64,000 nucleotides of DNA from Azonexus sp. (GTDB taxonomy: Bacteria > Pseudomonadota > Gammaproteobacteria > Burkholderiales > Rhodocyclaceae), in the NCBI RefSeq assembly GCF_030824335.1, contig NZ_JAVBXX010000003.1, forward strand, positions 253,949 to 317,948, given 5' to 3'. The translations under genes were made by a program, and so were the position numbers. The first letter of the stretch is position 1, and every line of letters begins with the position of its first letter. Below the pieces are notes generated by a model. The model did not search any database. It was given only the letters and a program-made list of their open reading frames with translations, and was not told the origin of the DNA. Positions 1 through 8,457 of the stretch are shown in pieces.

Positions 1-1913
1 GTTGCCTCATCAAGAATATCCAGCACCTCCTCCAAGCCCAGGTTCTCCTCACGCGTCACGCTGGAGACCATAACCCGCGCACTGGCCGAGCCGATGGCAC
101 CAGCCAGTTCGGCTTCGGCGAAATGCACGAAGGCCGCGTCGGGCGGCAAAACCTGCCAGTGTTCAACGCCGCGCATCTGCGCATAGGAAACCAGTTGCTG
201 CTGAGCCCGCAAGGGCCCGAGAAAGCGCTCGAGCAAATCGACCAGATCCTTGACTGAGGCATCGCCGCGCCACAAGCGGGTATCGGGGCCGCGCTGGGCA
301 TGCCGGAAAACATCGACAAAACGCTCGGCCTGCCCGGCTTCAACAACCCCCGGCACGCTGTTCAACGAAACCACCACGTAGGCACCGAGATTGGCCAGCA
401 GACTCCACCACAGGCAATGTGAAATCTCGTCCAGTCCGCTCAAACCGAATAAAGCCTGCGCCTTGAGCCAGCCCAGACCGAACAGGCCGTGCTCGACGAA
501 GCCATTGGCAATCCAGCCCGATTTGGCAAACGACGGCAGCAGCAAGGTATAAAGCCAGACGGCGAAACCGGCGAGCAAACCGGCCAGCGCACCGGCCCGC
601 GTCCCCTGCTTCCAGTACATGCCGCCAAACAGCGCCGGGGCGAACTGGGCCACAGCGGCAAAGGAAATCAGCCCAATGCCAACCAGCGCATAAGCTTCGC
701 CGGCCGCACGGAAATAGATGTAACCGAGCAACAGGATCAGGATGATGGCGACCCGCCGAATGCCGAGCAGCAAGCCGGAAAGATTGCCCCTTTTTTCCAT
801 TTTCAGCCAGGTCGACCGCAACAAAATCGGCATCACCAGATCGTTGCAAATCATTGTCGACAACGCGATGGTTTCGACGACGACCATACCGGTAGCGGCC
901 GACAGACCACCAATGAAAACCAGTAGCGCCAACGACTCGGCACCTTGGGAAAGCGGCAGGGTGAGGACGAAAGTATCGGGATTGAAATTCTGCCCGCTGA
1001 AATGCATCAAACCACCCAAAGCCACCGGCAGCACGAAGATGTTGATCAGCAGCAGGTAGAGCGGAAACAGCCAGACCGCCCGCTTGAGATGCGACTCATC
1101 GACATTTTCCACCACCATGACCTGAAACTGGCGCGGCAGGAAAACAATGGCCAAACCGGAAAGCAGGACCATCGCCGTCCATGTCCCGGCCCGTGCGGAA
1201 TCCAGCTCCAGCAAGCCGACCAGTTCCGGATGCGTTGCCGCCCGCTGAAAAAGATCGGAAAATCCGCCATACATGCCATAGGTGACGAACAGACCAACCG
1301 CCACGAAAGCGAACAGCTTGACCACTGACTCGAAGGCAACAGCAGCCACCATGCCTTCGTGGCGCTCCGTGGCATCGAGATGGCGGGTCCCGAACAGGAT
1401 GGTGAACAAGGCCAGCACGGCAGCCACCAACAAGGTCGAATCGATACCCCACAACTGGATGGCATGCCCCGGCCGGTCAAACAGCACATCCAGACTGGCG
1501 GCCACCGCCTTGAGCTGCAAGGCGATATACGGCACGATGCCGATCACTGCAATCACCGTCACCAGGCCAGCCAGCAACTGGCTCTTGCCATAACGCGAGG
1601 CGATGAAGTCGGCGATGGAGGTGATGCGCTGCGCCTTGGCGATACGGATCATCTTGATGATGACCCCGACGCACATCAGCATCAGCGTCGGACCAAGGTA
1701 GATGGTCAGGAAAGACAGCCCGCCGGAAGTGGCGCGGCCGACACTGCCGAAAAACGTCCAGGAGGTGCAGTAGACCGCAAGTGACAGGGCATAAACGTTG
1801 GCTGAGATGATCGACTTGCCCGCATCCGCCCGCGCATCGCCAAAACGGGCAACGGCAAAGAGGAGCCCGACATAGGCGGCAGACAAAAGCGCGATGAACC
1901 AGCCGGAAAGCAT
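1..1913 (-). CDS. Sodium:solute symporter-histidine kinase hybrid, CrbS/CbrA type (partial)
   Basis: The frame is open from ATG at 1913 through the window edge (637 codons seen; the C-terminus is missing). The first ~500 residues are hydrophobic, with about a dozen membrane segments, and resemble the SSS/PutP transporter fold. A soluble stretch begins after ~residue 530, as in kinases of the CbrA/CrbS family, where a STAC linker precedes PAS and kinase domains. Those kinase parts are beyond the window, so the kinase assignment is inferred from architecture and context. The ATG follows directly on the TAG of the small upstream gene, implying translational coupling. CrbS-type kinases control acs in other bacteria, and acs is the next gene upstream, so acetate-switch control is the likely role. 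A plain transporter of the SSS family is the alternative. Confidence 0.8.
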   Translation of the reverse strand, partial: MLSGWFIALLSAAYVGLLFAVARFGDARADAGKSIISANVYALSLAVYCTSWTFFGSVGRATSGGLSFLTIYLGPTLMLMCVGVIIKMIRIAKAQRITSIADFIASRYGKSQLLAGLVTVIAVIGIVPYIALQLKAVAASLDVLFDRPGHAIQLWGIDSTLLVAAVLALFTILFGTRHLDATERHEGMVAAVAFESVVKLFAFVAVGLFVTYGMYGGFSDLFQRAATHPELVGLLELDSARAGTWTAMVLLSGLAIVFLPRQFQVMVVENVDESHLKRAVWLFPLYLLLINIFVLPVALGGLMHFSGQNFNPDTFVLTLPLSQGAESLALLVFIGGLSAATGMVVVETIALSTMICNDLVMPILLRSTWLKMEKRGNLSGLLLGIRRVAIILILLLGYIYFRAAGEAYALVGIGLISFAAVAQFAPALFGGMYWKQGTRAGALAGLLAGFAVWLYTLLLPSFAKSGWIANGFVEHGLFGLGWLKAQALFGLSGLDEISHCLWWSLLANLGAYVVVSLNSVPGVVEAGQAERFVDVFRHAQRGPDTRLWRGDASVKDLVDLLERFLGPLRAQQQLVSYAQMRGVEHWQVLPPDAAFVHFAEAELAGAIGSASARVMVSSVTREENLGLEEVLDILDEA

Positions 1914-2108
1914 CTAGGCATTCCGCCGTTCAGCGATCCAGGCGGCCAACGCAATCAAGCCGGCCCAAACGCCGAAAAGGTAAAACACAATCATCGGGAT
2001 ACCCGCCAGGCTGCCTTTCGGCAAACCGAGCAACGGGTAAGTCAGCAGAGGAATACCGCACAAGCCGATCGCCGCCAGGCGCTGCCGGGTTGGACTACCG
2101 CGTTTCAC
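1914..2108 (-). CDS. Small two-TM membrane protein, CbrX-like
   Basis: 64 residues from a GTG start with a good Shine-Dalgarno (AGGGGG, six bases upstream). Two hydrophobic stretches (about residues 12-28 and 35-57) are separated by a short loop, and the protein ends in a charged tail (AERRNA). Its TAG stop abuts the ATG of the symporter-kinase gene. A small membrane protein translationally coupled to the kinase is known for cbrX-cbrA in Pseudomonas, and size, topology and position match here. The function is unknown; it probably assists expression or membrane assembly of the kinase. Confidence 0.7.
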   Translation of the reverse strand: MKRGSPTRQRLAAIGLCGIPLLTYPLLGLPKGSLAGIPMIVFYLFGVWAGLIALAAWIAERRNA

Positions 2109-2122
2109 CAGATACCCCCTGT

Positions 2123-2162
2123 AAAAATAAAAACGGCTGACACGCCAAGCGTGCCAGCCGTT
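2123..2162 (-). terminator. Rho-independent terminator after acs
   Basis: On the minus strand a GC-rich stem (AACGGCTGGCACGC / CGTGTCAGCCGTT, loop TTGG, one G-T pair) is followed by TTTATTTTT. It lies just after the acs stop and before the small membrane gene, so acs should end here. The kinase pair must then rely on read-through or on a promoter in the short gap. Confidence 0.85.
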
Positions 2163-2187
2163 ATGCCATGCAGTCTGTTAGACCGCC

Positions 2188-4149
2188 TTAGCCCTTGAGT
2201 TGCTCAAGGATCGCCGGGTTTTCCAGCGTCGAGGTGTCTTGCGTCAGTTCCTCGCCCTTGGCCAGGCCACGCAGCAGACGACGCATGATCTTGCCCGAAC
2301 GGGTCTTCGGCAGGTTGTCACCGAAGCGGATGTCCTTCGGCTTGGCGATCGGACCGATCTCCTTGCCCACCCAGTCGGACAGTTCCTTGATCATCTTCTT
2401 GGCATCGTCACCGGTCGGGCGCTGGCCCTTCAGCACGACGAAGGCGACGATGGCTTCACCGGTCAGATCATCCGGACGGCCAACCACGGCAGCCTCGGCA
2501 ACCAGCGGATTGGCAACCAGAGCGGATTCGATTTCCATCGTACCCATGCGGTGACCGGAAACGTTCAGCACGTCATCGATACGGCCGGTAATGGTGAAGT
2601 AACCGGTGTCCTTGTCACGGATCGCGCCGTCGCCTGCCAGGTAGTACTTGCCCTGGAAGTCGGCCGGGTAGTAGGACTTGACGTAGCGTTCGTCGTCATT
2701 CCAGATCGTGCGGATCATCGACGGCCACGGCTTCTTGCACACCAGGATACCGCCTTGACCCCACGGCAGATCGGCACCGGTCTCATCGACCACGGCGAAC
2801 TGGATGCCCGGGAACGGCAGCGTGCAGGAACCCGGCACCAGCGGGGTTGCGCCCGGCAGCGGGGTGATCATGTGACCACCGGTTTCGGTCTGCCAGAAGG
2901 TATCGACGATCGGGCAACGACCGCCGCCGACATTGTTGTGGTACCACTCCCAGGCCGCCGGATTGATCGGCTCACCGACCGAACCGAGGAGGCGCAGCGA
3001 CGACAGGTCGAAGCTCTTCGGATGGATTTCCGGCTTGGTATCGCATGCCTTGATCAGCGAACGGATGGCGGTCGGCGCGGTGTAGAAAATGCTGACCTTG
3101 TGATCCTGGATCATCTTCCAGAAACGGCCGGCATCCGGGTAGGTCGGCACGCCTTCGAAGACGACTTCGGTGGCACCGCAAGCCAATGGGCCGTAAGCGA
3201 TATAGGTGTGACCGGTGACCCAGCCGATGTCAGCCGTACACCAGAAGACATCGGTCGGCTTGATGTCGAAAGTCCACTGCATGGTCATGATGGCGTGCAG
3301 CAGATAGCCGCCGGTAGAGTGCTGAACACCCTTCGGCTTGCCGGTGGAACCCGAGGTGTAGAGCAGGAACAGCGGATGTTCTGCGCCAACCCATTCCGGC
3401 TCGCAGGTTTCCGGCTGATTGGCCAGACCGTCGTGCAACCATTCGTCACGGCCGGCAACCATGTTGCACTCAACGCCGGTGCGCTTGAAGACGACAACAC
3501 CCTTCAGGGATTCGCAACCGCCCATGGCCAGGGCTTCGTCGGCAATGGTCTTCAGCGGCAAGGCCTTGCCGCCGCGGAACTGGCCGTCAGAGGTAATCAG
3601 CAACGTGGCGGCAGCATCGTTGATACGGTCGCGCAGTGCCTGAGCGGAGAAGCCGCCGAACACGATGGAGTGCGGCGCGCCGATACGGGCGCAAGCCTGC
3701 ATGGCCACTACGCCTTCGATGGTCATCGGCATGTAAATGACGACGCGATCACCCTTCTTGACACCCTTGGCCTTGAGCAAATTGGCCATCTTGCAGACCT
3801 TGACCAGCAATTCCTTGTAGGTCACCTTGGTCACGTCGCCGTTGTCGGCTTCGAAGATGATGGCGACCTTGTCGCCCAGACCGGCTTCGACCTGACGGTC
3901 GAGGCAGTTGTAGGAAACATTCAGCTTGCCGTCGGCAAACCACTTGAAAAACGGAGCGTTGGACTCGTCCAGCACCTGGGTGAACGGTTCCTTCCAGGTG
4001 ATCAGTTCGCGGGCCCGCTTGGCCCAAAAACCTTCGTAGTCGGCTTCTGCTTCCGCGCACAGCGCCTTGTAGGCGTCCATCCCCGAAACCGCCGCGTTCT
4101 TGACCATTTCGTCAGACGGATAATAAAACTGCACGGACTCATTCGACAT
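2188..4149 (-). CDS. acs: Acetyl-CoA synthetase (AMP-forming)
   Basis: Cytoplasmic enzyme that converts acetate, ATP and CoA to acetyl-CoA through acetyl-AMP. 653 residues, matching the usual ~650. The adenylate-forming P-loop [11 protein letters not shown] is present near residue 265, the WQTETGG motif lies near 415, and the C-terminal [10 protein letters not shown] carries the catalytic lysine (about residue 620) that protein acetyltransferases modify in other bacteria. The ATG at 4149 was chosen over one nine codons upstream because GAGGAG sits six bases before it. The 247-bp gap to the divergent UPF0114 gene should hold its promoter; I saw no clear sigma-54 box. The neighbouring CrbS-like kinase is a plausible regulator. 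Confidence 0.97.
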   Translation of the reverse strand: MSNESVQFYYPSDEMVKNAAVSGMDAYKALCAEAEADYEGFWAKRARELITWKEPFTQVLDESNAPFFKWFADGKLNVSYNCLDRQVEAGLGDKVAIIFEADNGDVTKVTYKELLVKVCKMANLLKAKGVKKGDRVVIYMPMTIEGVVAMQACARIGAPHSIVFGGFSAQALRDRINDAAATLLITSDGQFRGGKALPLKTIADEALAMGGCESLKGVVVFKRTGVECNMVAGRDEWLHDGLANQPETCEPEWVGAEHPLFLLYTSGSTGKPKGVQHSTGGYLLHAIMTMQWTFDIKPTDVFWCTADIGWVTGHTYIAYGPLACGATEVVFEGVPTYPDAGRFWKMIQDHKVSIFYTAPTAIRSLIKACDTKPEIHPKSFDLSSLRLLGSVGEPINPAAWEWYHNNVGGGRCPIVDTFWQTETGGHMITPLPGATPLVPGSCTLPFPGIQFAVVDETGADLPWGQGGILVCKKPWPSMIRTIWNDDERYVKSYYPADFQGKYYLAGDGAIRDKDTGYFTITGRIDDVLNVSGHRMGTMEIESALVANPLVAEAAVVGRPDDLTGEAIVAFVVLKGQRPTGDDAKKMIKELSDWVGKEIGPIAKPKDIRFGDNLPKTRSGKIMRRLLRGLAKGEELTQDTSTLENPAILEQLKG

Positions 4150-4396
4150 ATTCTTCTCCTCTGCGGTACTTCGCATTTATGTTGAAACAACCGATCGGAT
4201 CTCGGGGAAAACCCCGGGATGTAGTAAAGCCGTACGCACTGGAATTGACACACTCCCCAGTCCAGCGCCGAACCGGCATTACACGTCGATAATCTTACAA
4301 ACGCCTTACGAAATCACGCTGCGGCGCAGCATTTCCGCTTATCGGGAACCGTCCTGCAGTCGCGTGATAAACTCCGGCCTTCCATAACAACCCACC

Positions 4397-4939
4397 ATGA
4401 CGATGAATTCCCCTGTCAAGTCACTTGAAACTTTCATCTTCGCCAGCCGCTGGATTCAGGCTCCGCTCTACGTCGGCCTGATTGTTGCCCAAGTCGTGTA
4501 TTGCTGGCTGTTCATGATCGAACTGAGCCATCTGGTTACCGGTGCCTTCAGCTCGCAGCACATGAGTGAGGCTGATGTGATGCTGGTGGTTCTTGGCCTG
4601 ATCGACGTGGTGATGATCGCCAACCTGCTGGTCATGGTCATCGTCGGCGGCTACGAAACCTTTGTCTCCCGCCTCGATCTCGATGATCACCCGGACCAGC
4701 CGGAATGGCTGTCGCACGTCAATGCCGGCGTCCTCAAGATCAAGCTATCGACTGCCATCATCGGCATTTCGTCGATCCACCTGCTGAAAAGCTTCATCAA
4801 TGCGGCCAATCTGTCAGAGCACACATTGATGTGGCAGGTGATCATTCACGTCGTATTCCTTTTCTCTGCCCTGGCCATGGCGCTTGTCGACAAGACCATG
4901 ACCCAGACTCTCGCCCTGCAACATCAAAAAAACCATTGA
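4397..4939 (+). CDS. UPF0114 (YqhA) family inner-membrane protein
   Basis: 180 residues with four predicted membrane spans (about 20-45, 62-85, 112-130, 143-163) and the family's conserved start ([18 protein letters not shown]). The acidic loop [14 protein letters not shown] after the second span is typical of YqhA-like proteins. The function of the family is not established. Only 13 bp separate its stop from the fumarase start, so the two are probably co-transcribed. In-frame ATGs at 4397 and 4403 are both possible; the longer form is given. Confidence 0.88.
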   Translation: MTMNSPVKSLETFIFASRWIQAPLYVGLIVAQVVYCWLFMIELSHLVTGAFSSQHMSEADVMLVVLGLIDVVMIANLLVMVIVGGYETFVSRLDLDDHPDQPEWLSHVNAGVLKIKLSTAIIGISSIHLLKSFINAANLSEHTLMWQVIIHVVFLFSALAMALVDKTMTQTLALQHQKNH

Positions 4940-4952
4940 TTCGGAGTTGTGC

Positions 4953-6488
4953 ATGACCGCCATCAAACAGGAAGACCTGATCCAGTCCGTCGCCGATGCT
5001 TTCCAGTACATCAGCTACTACCATCCGCTCGATTACATCAAGGCACTGGGCGAAGCCTATGACCGTGAGGAATCCCCTGCCGCCAAGGACGCCATCGCCC
5101 AGATCCTGACCAACTCGCGGATGTCGGCCGAAGGCCATCGTCCGATCTGTCAGGACACCGGTATCGGCATGGTCTTCATCAAGGTCGGCATGCAGGTCAC
5201 CTGGCCGGATGCGACGATGAGCATCCAGCAGATGATCGATGAAGGCGTGCGTCGCGCCTACGGCAATCCGGACAATCCGCTGCGCGCCTCGGTGCTGGCA
5301 GACCCCGCCGGTGCCCGCAAGAACACCAAGGACAACACCCCGGCCGTCGTGCATTTCGAAATCGTTCCCGGCCATCACGTCGAAGTGATCTGTGCGGCCA
5401 AAGGCGGCGGTTCGGAAGCCAAGTCCAAGTTCGCCATGTTGAATCCGTCCGACGACCTGGTCGACTGGGTGTTGAAGAAGATCCCCGAAATGGGCGCCGG
5501 CTGGTGTCCGCCCGGCATCATCGGCATCGGCATCGGCGGCACGCCGGAAAAGGCCATGCTGCTGGCCAAGGAATCGATCATGGCACCGGTCGACATCCAT
5601 GAACTCAAGGCCAAGGCGGCCACCGGCGCCAAGCTGACCCGTCCGGAAGAACTGCGCCTCGAACTGATGGAAAAGATCAACGCCCTCGGCGTCGGCGCCC
5701 AGGGCCTCGGTGGCCTGACCACCGTGCTCGACGTCAAGGTTCTGGATTACCCCTGCCACGCCGCCAACCTGCCGGTTGCGCTGGTGCCGAACTGCGCCGC
5801 GACCCGCCATTGCCATTTCCACCTCGACGGCTCCGGCCCGGCCAAGCTCGAAGTGCCGAAACTCGAAGACTGGCCGGCCGTGACCTGGACGCCGGACCTC
5901 AAGTCGGCCACCCGCGTCGATCTGAACACGCTGACCAAGGACGAAGTCGCTGCCTGGAAGCCCGGCCAGAAACTGCTCCTGAACGGCAAGATGCTGACCG
6001 GCCGCGATGCCGCGCACAAGCGCATTGCCGACATGCTGGCCAAGGGCGAAAAGCTGCCGGTCGACTTCACCAACCGCGTCATTTACTACGTCGGCCCGGT
6101 CGATCCGGTGCGTGACGAAGTCGTTGGACCAGCCGGCCCGACCACCGGCACCCGCATGGACAAGTTCACCCGGATGATGCTCGAACAGACCGGCCTGATC
6201 TCGATGATCGGCAAGTCCGAGCGCGGCCCGGTTGCCATTGAGGCAATCAAGGACAACAAGTCGGCCTACCTGATGGCAGTCGGCGGCGCTGCCTACCTGG
6301 TCGCCAAGGCGATCAAGTCGGCCAAGGTGGTCGGCTTTGCCGACCTGGGCATGGAAGCGATCTACGAGTTCGACGTCGAGAACATGCCGGTGACCGTTGC
6401 CGTCGATTCCTCCGGCGTCAGCGTGCACGAAACCGGCCCGAAGGAATGGCAGATCAAGATCGGCAAGATCCCGGTCAAGACCGCCTGA
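4953..6488 (+). CDS. fumA: Class I fumarate hydratase, single chain, 4Fe-4S
   Basis: Catalyses the reversible hydration of fumarate to malate in the TCA cycle. 511 residues, with the N-terminal alpha region and the C-terminal beta region fused as in FumA/FumB. Likely iron-sulfur ligands are the cysteines in RPICQDTG, in VPNCAATRHC and one further downstream. KGGGSEAKSKFAML and GPTTGTRMDKF are family signatures. The ATG at 4953 has CGGAG six bases upstream; a TTG at 4947 is less likely. A strong terminator follows. Oxygen-labile class I fumarases suit low-oxygen lifestyles, although no class II gene is visible here for comparison. Confidence 0.96.
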   Translation: MTAIKQEDLIQSVADAFQYISYYHPLDYIKALGEAYDREESPAAKDAIAQILTNSRMSAEGHRPICQDTGIGMVFIKVGMQVTWPDATMSIQQMIDEGVRRAYGNPDNPLRASVLADPAGARKNTKDNTPAVVHFEIVPGHHVEVICAAKGGGSEAKSKFAMLNPSDDLVDWVLKKIPEMGAGWCPPGIIGIGIGGTPEKAMLLAKESIMAPVDIHELKAKAATGAKLTRPEELRLELMEKINALGVGAQGLGGLTTVLDVKVLDYPCHAANLPVALVPNCAATRHCHFHLDGSGPAKLEVPKLEDWPAVTWTPDLKSATRVDLNTLTKDEVAAWKPGQKLLLNGKMLTGRDAAHKRIADMLAKGEKLPVDFTNRVIYYVGPVDPVRDEVVGPAGPTTGTRMDKFTRMMLEQTGLISMIGKSERGPVAIEAIKDNKSAYLMAVGGAAYLVAKAIKSAKVVGFADLGMEAIYEFDVENMPVTVAVDSSGVSVHETGPKEWQIKIGKIPVKTA

Positions 6489-6506
6489 TTTTCTGCTGCC
6501 CCAGCC

Positions 6507-6536
6507 AAAGCCGTCCGTCATCCGGACGGCTTTTTT
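6507..6536 (+). terminator. Rho-independent terminator after fumarase
   Basis: Stem GCCGTCCG / CGGACGGC with a five-base loop, followed by TTTTTT, 19 bp after the fumarase stop. Confidence 0.9.
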
Positions 6537-6577
6537 CGTACACTTCCCGGTCTCGGATGCGGCAAATTCCCCATTTA

Positions 6578-6593
6578 TTCCGGTCGACCGCAA
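6578..6593. repeat. Interspersed palindrome copy (CGGTCGACCG core)
   Basis: Intergenic copy of the recurring element with core CGGTCGACCG followed by CAA. It lies in the 160-bp gap between the fumarase terminator and the end of the convergent sensor-kinase gene. Better copies lie after parC and trpB. Confidence 0.5.
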
Positions 6594-6648
6594 CTAGCGA
6601 GCAAATCCTGAAGAGGTACGCCGGCTTCTCCTCTACCCGACAATCCTA

Positions 6649-8457
6649 TCAGACGGAATTATCCAGCCACTTCAGCAAACAGGTGTAAAAGCTGTCGGGA
6701 TCAACCGGCTTGGCAACATGATCATTCATGCCAGCATCCAGACAAGCCTGACGATCTTCGGCAAACGCATTGGCTGTCATCGCCAGAATGGGCGTTGAAG
6801 CATATCCCGGCAACGCCCGTATGGCCCGCGTTGCAGTCAAGCCATCCAGTTCTGGCATCTGCATGTCCATCAGGATCAAGGCATAGCAATTAGCTTGTGC
6901 CATCTTGACGGCCTGCTGCCCATTTTCGGCGAAATCAACGTTCAGGCCACAATACGCCAGGATTTCGCCAGCAACCTCACGATTGATTTCTTCATCCTCA
7001 GCCAGCAGTACACGCGTACCGTGATATTTCTTCTGGATGAGTGCCGCAGCGCTTCCCTGGGCGGGCACATCGGGCATTTTTGCCTCGACCAACGCCGTCG
7101 CCTTGCCCAGCCTGACGGTCAACCAGAAAATGCTTCCCCCTTGCGCCCGTGTTTCGATCCCGACTTCACCGCCCATCAATCGCGCCAGATGACGATTGAT
7201 GACGAGGCCCAGCCCGGTGCCGCCAAAACGTCGGGTAATGCTGCTGTCGGCCTGCTCAAAGTTGCTGAACAGTCGGGTCTTCTGCTCCTCTGTCACACCA
7301 ATGCCGGTATCTTCGACGCTGAAATTCAGTAACAACGTCTTGCCATCCTCCTCGATAATCCGCCCACGCAAGGCGATTTCACCGGCATCAGTGAATTTGA
7401 CGGCATTACCCAGATAATTGAGGAGCACCTGGCGCAGACGGGTGACATCGCCATTCAGAATATTCGGCAAATGGTCGGTATCGATGACGAAACGCAGCCC
7501 CTTTTCCGCGATTGCGCCCCCCATCAAGCCACAGATGTCCTCAATCAAGGCATTCAGGTTGAAATCCGCGTGCTCCAATGTCAGCTTGTCAGCCTCGATC
7601 TTGGAGATATCCAGGATGTCATTGATGATTGCCAGAAGATGATTGGAAGCACCGACAATCTTGTGCAGCTTTTCTTGTTGCTCGACATTCAGCTGGCCTT
7701 TTTGCTGCAGCGTATAAGCAAGCCCTGTAATGGCATTCATCGGGGTGCGGATTTCGTGGCTCATGTTGGCCAGGAAAGCACTCTTGGCACGATTGGCGGT
7801 TTCCGCTTCCTGAACGCGTTTCTCCAGTTGCTGATTGAGATCGGTAATCTGGGCTGTACGCTGAGCAACCAGATTTTCCAGATGACAACGGTAGTTATCC
7901 AGCTCGGCCTCGGTTCGCTTGCGCTCGGTGATATCCATCGCGACCACATGAAAAACCGGAGCGTTATCGGCCAGCACGACCTCAAGGTGGATATAGGCCG
8001 GCGTCGTCTGTGACGCACTGGCAGTCAGGGCCAGATCGCAGGTTTTACGGCCAGGAATGGCATGCGCACTGACTAGCACGCTATTGAAATCCGATTTTGC
8101 ATTCAGCCCGATGAAATCCGCAAAACGGCGGCCAATCAAGGAGGAGCGATCAGCGCCAAGAAGGCGCGCACCGGCCAGATTGACGCGAACGATAGTGCCT
8201 GGCCGGTCGATGGTGAAATATCCCACCGGTGCAAAATCATACAACTCGGTATAGCGGCTCAATGCGCTTTCAAGTGCCGACTGGGTTTCTGCCAGTTCGC
8301 TGTTCTGCATTTCCAGCTCGATCTGATGCACCTGGAGTTCGTGCACCAGACGCGGCAGTTCAGCGCTATTCTCGGCGCGCAGTGCCTCAGCCTTTCCGAC
8401 GGCAAGGCGCGCCTCGGCAATACGGCGCAGTTCGAGGCCATCGCCTTGAAGGGTCAT
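6649..8457 (-). CDS. PAS-containing hybrid histidine kinase/response regulator
   Basis: 602 residues, no membrane span. A coiled coil (about 1-65) is followed by a PAS domain (70-185), a second coiled coil, a HisKA phospho-acceptor box (SHEIRTPMN, near residue 233), an HATPase_c domain with N, G1 and G2 boxes (NYLGNAVKF, DTGIGV, GGTGLGL) and a C-terminal receiver with the acidic pair in AEDEE and the phospho-acceptor Asp in LILMDMQMP. Its ATG overlaps the stop of the CheB-CheR hybrid by four bases (ATGA), so the two are made together and probably work in one pathway. No output domain is present; phosphotransfer to another protein is likely. The signal is unknown. Confidence 0.93.
   Translation of the reverse strand: MTLQGDGLELRRIAEARLAVGKAEALRAENSAELPRLVHELQVHQIELEMQNSELAETQSALESALSRYTELYDFAPVGYFTIDRPGTIVRVNLAGARLLGADRSSLIGRRFADFIGLNAKSDFNSVLVSAHAIPGRKTCDLALTASASQTTPAYIHLEVVLADNAPVFHVVAMDITERKRTEAELDNYRCHLENLVAQRTAQITDLNQQLEKRVQEAETANRAKSAFLANMSHEIRTPMNAITGLAYTLQQKGQLNVEQQEKLHKIVGASNHLLAIINDILDISKIEADKLTLEHADFNLNALIEDICGLMGGAIAEKGLRFVIDTDHLPNILNGDVTRLRQVLLNYLGNAVKFTDAGEIALRGRIIEEDGKTLLLNFSVEDTGIGVTEEQKTRLFSNFEQADSSITRRFGGTGLGLVINRHLARLMGGEVGIETRAQGGSIFWLTVRLGKATALVEAKMPDVPAQGSAAALIQKKYHGTRVLLAEDEEINREVAGEILAYCGLNVDFAENGQQAVKMAQANCYALILMDMQMPELDGLTATRAIRALPGYASTPILAMTANAFAEDRQACLDAGMNDHVAKPVDPDSFYTCLLKWLDNSV

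Noticed and set aside
2200..4185. Long open frame (about 660 codons) on the plus strand opposite acs
   Set aside because: It mirrors the codon pattern of acs and has His/Arg/Gln/Asp-rich composition without any known motif; a shadow of a high-GC gene.
4842..6593. Long open frame (about 580 codons) antisense to fumarase
   Set aside because: Same reasoning; the composition is typical of an antisense frame and it would also cross the fumarase terminator.
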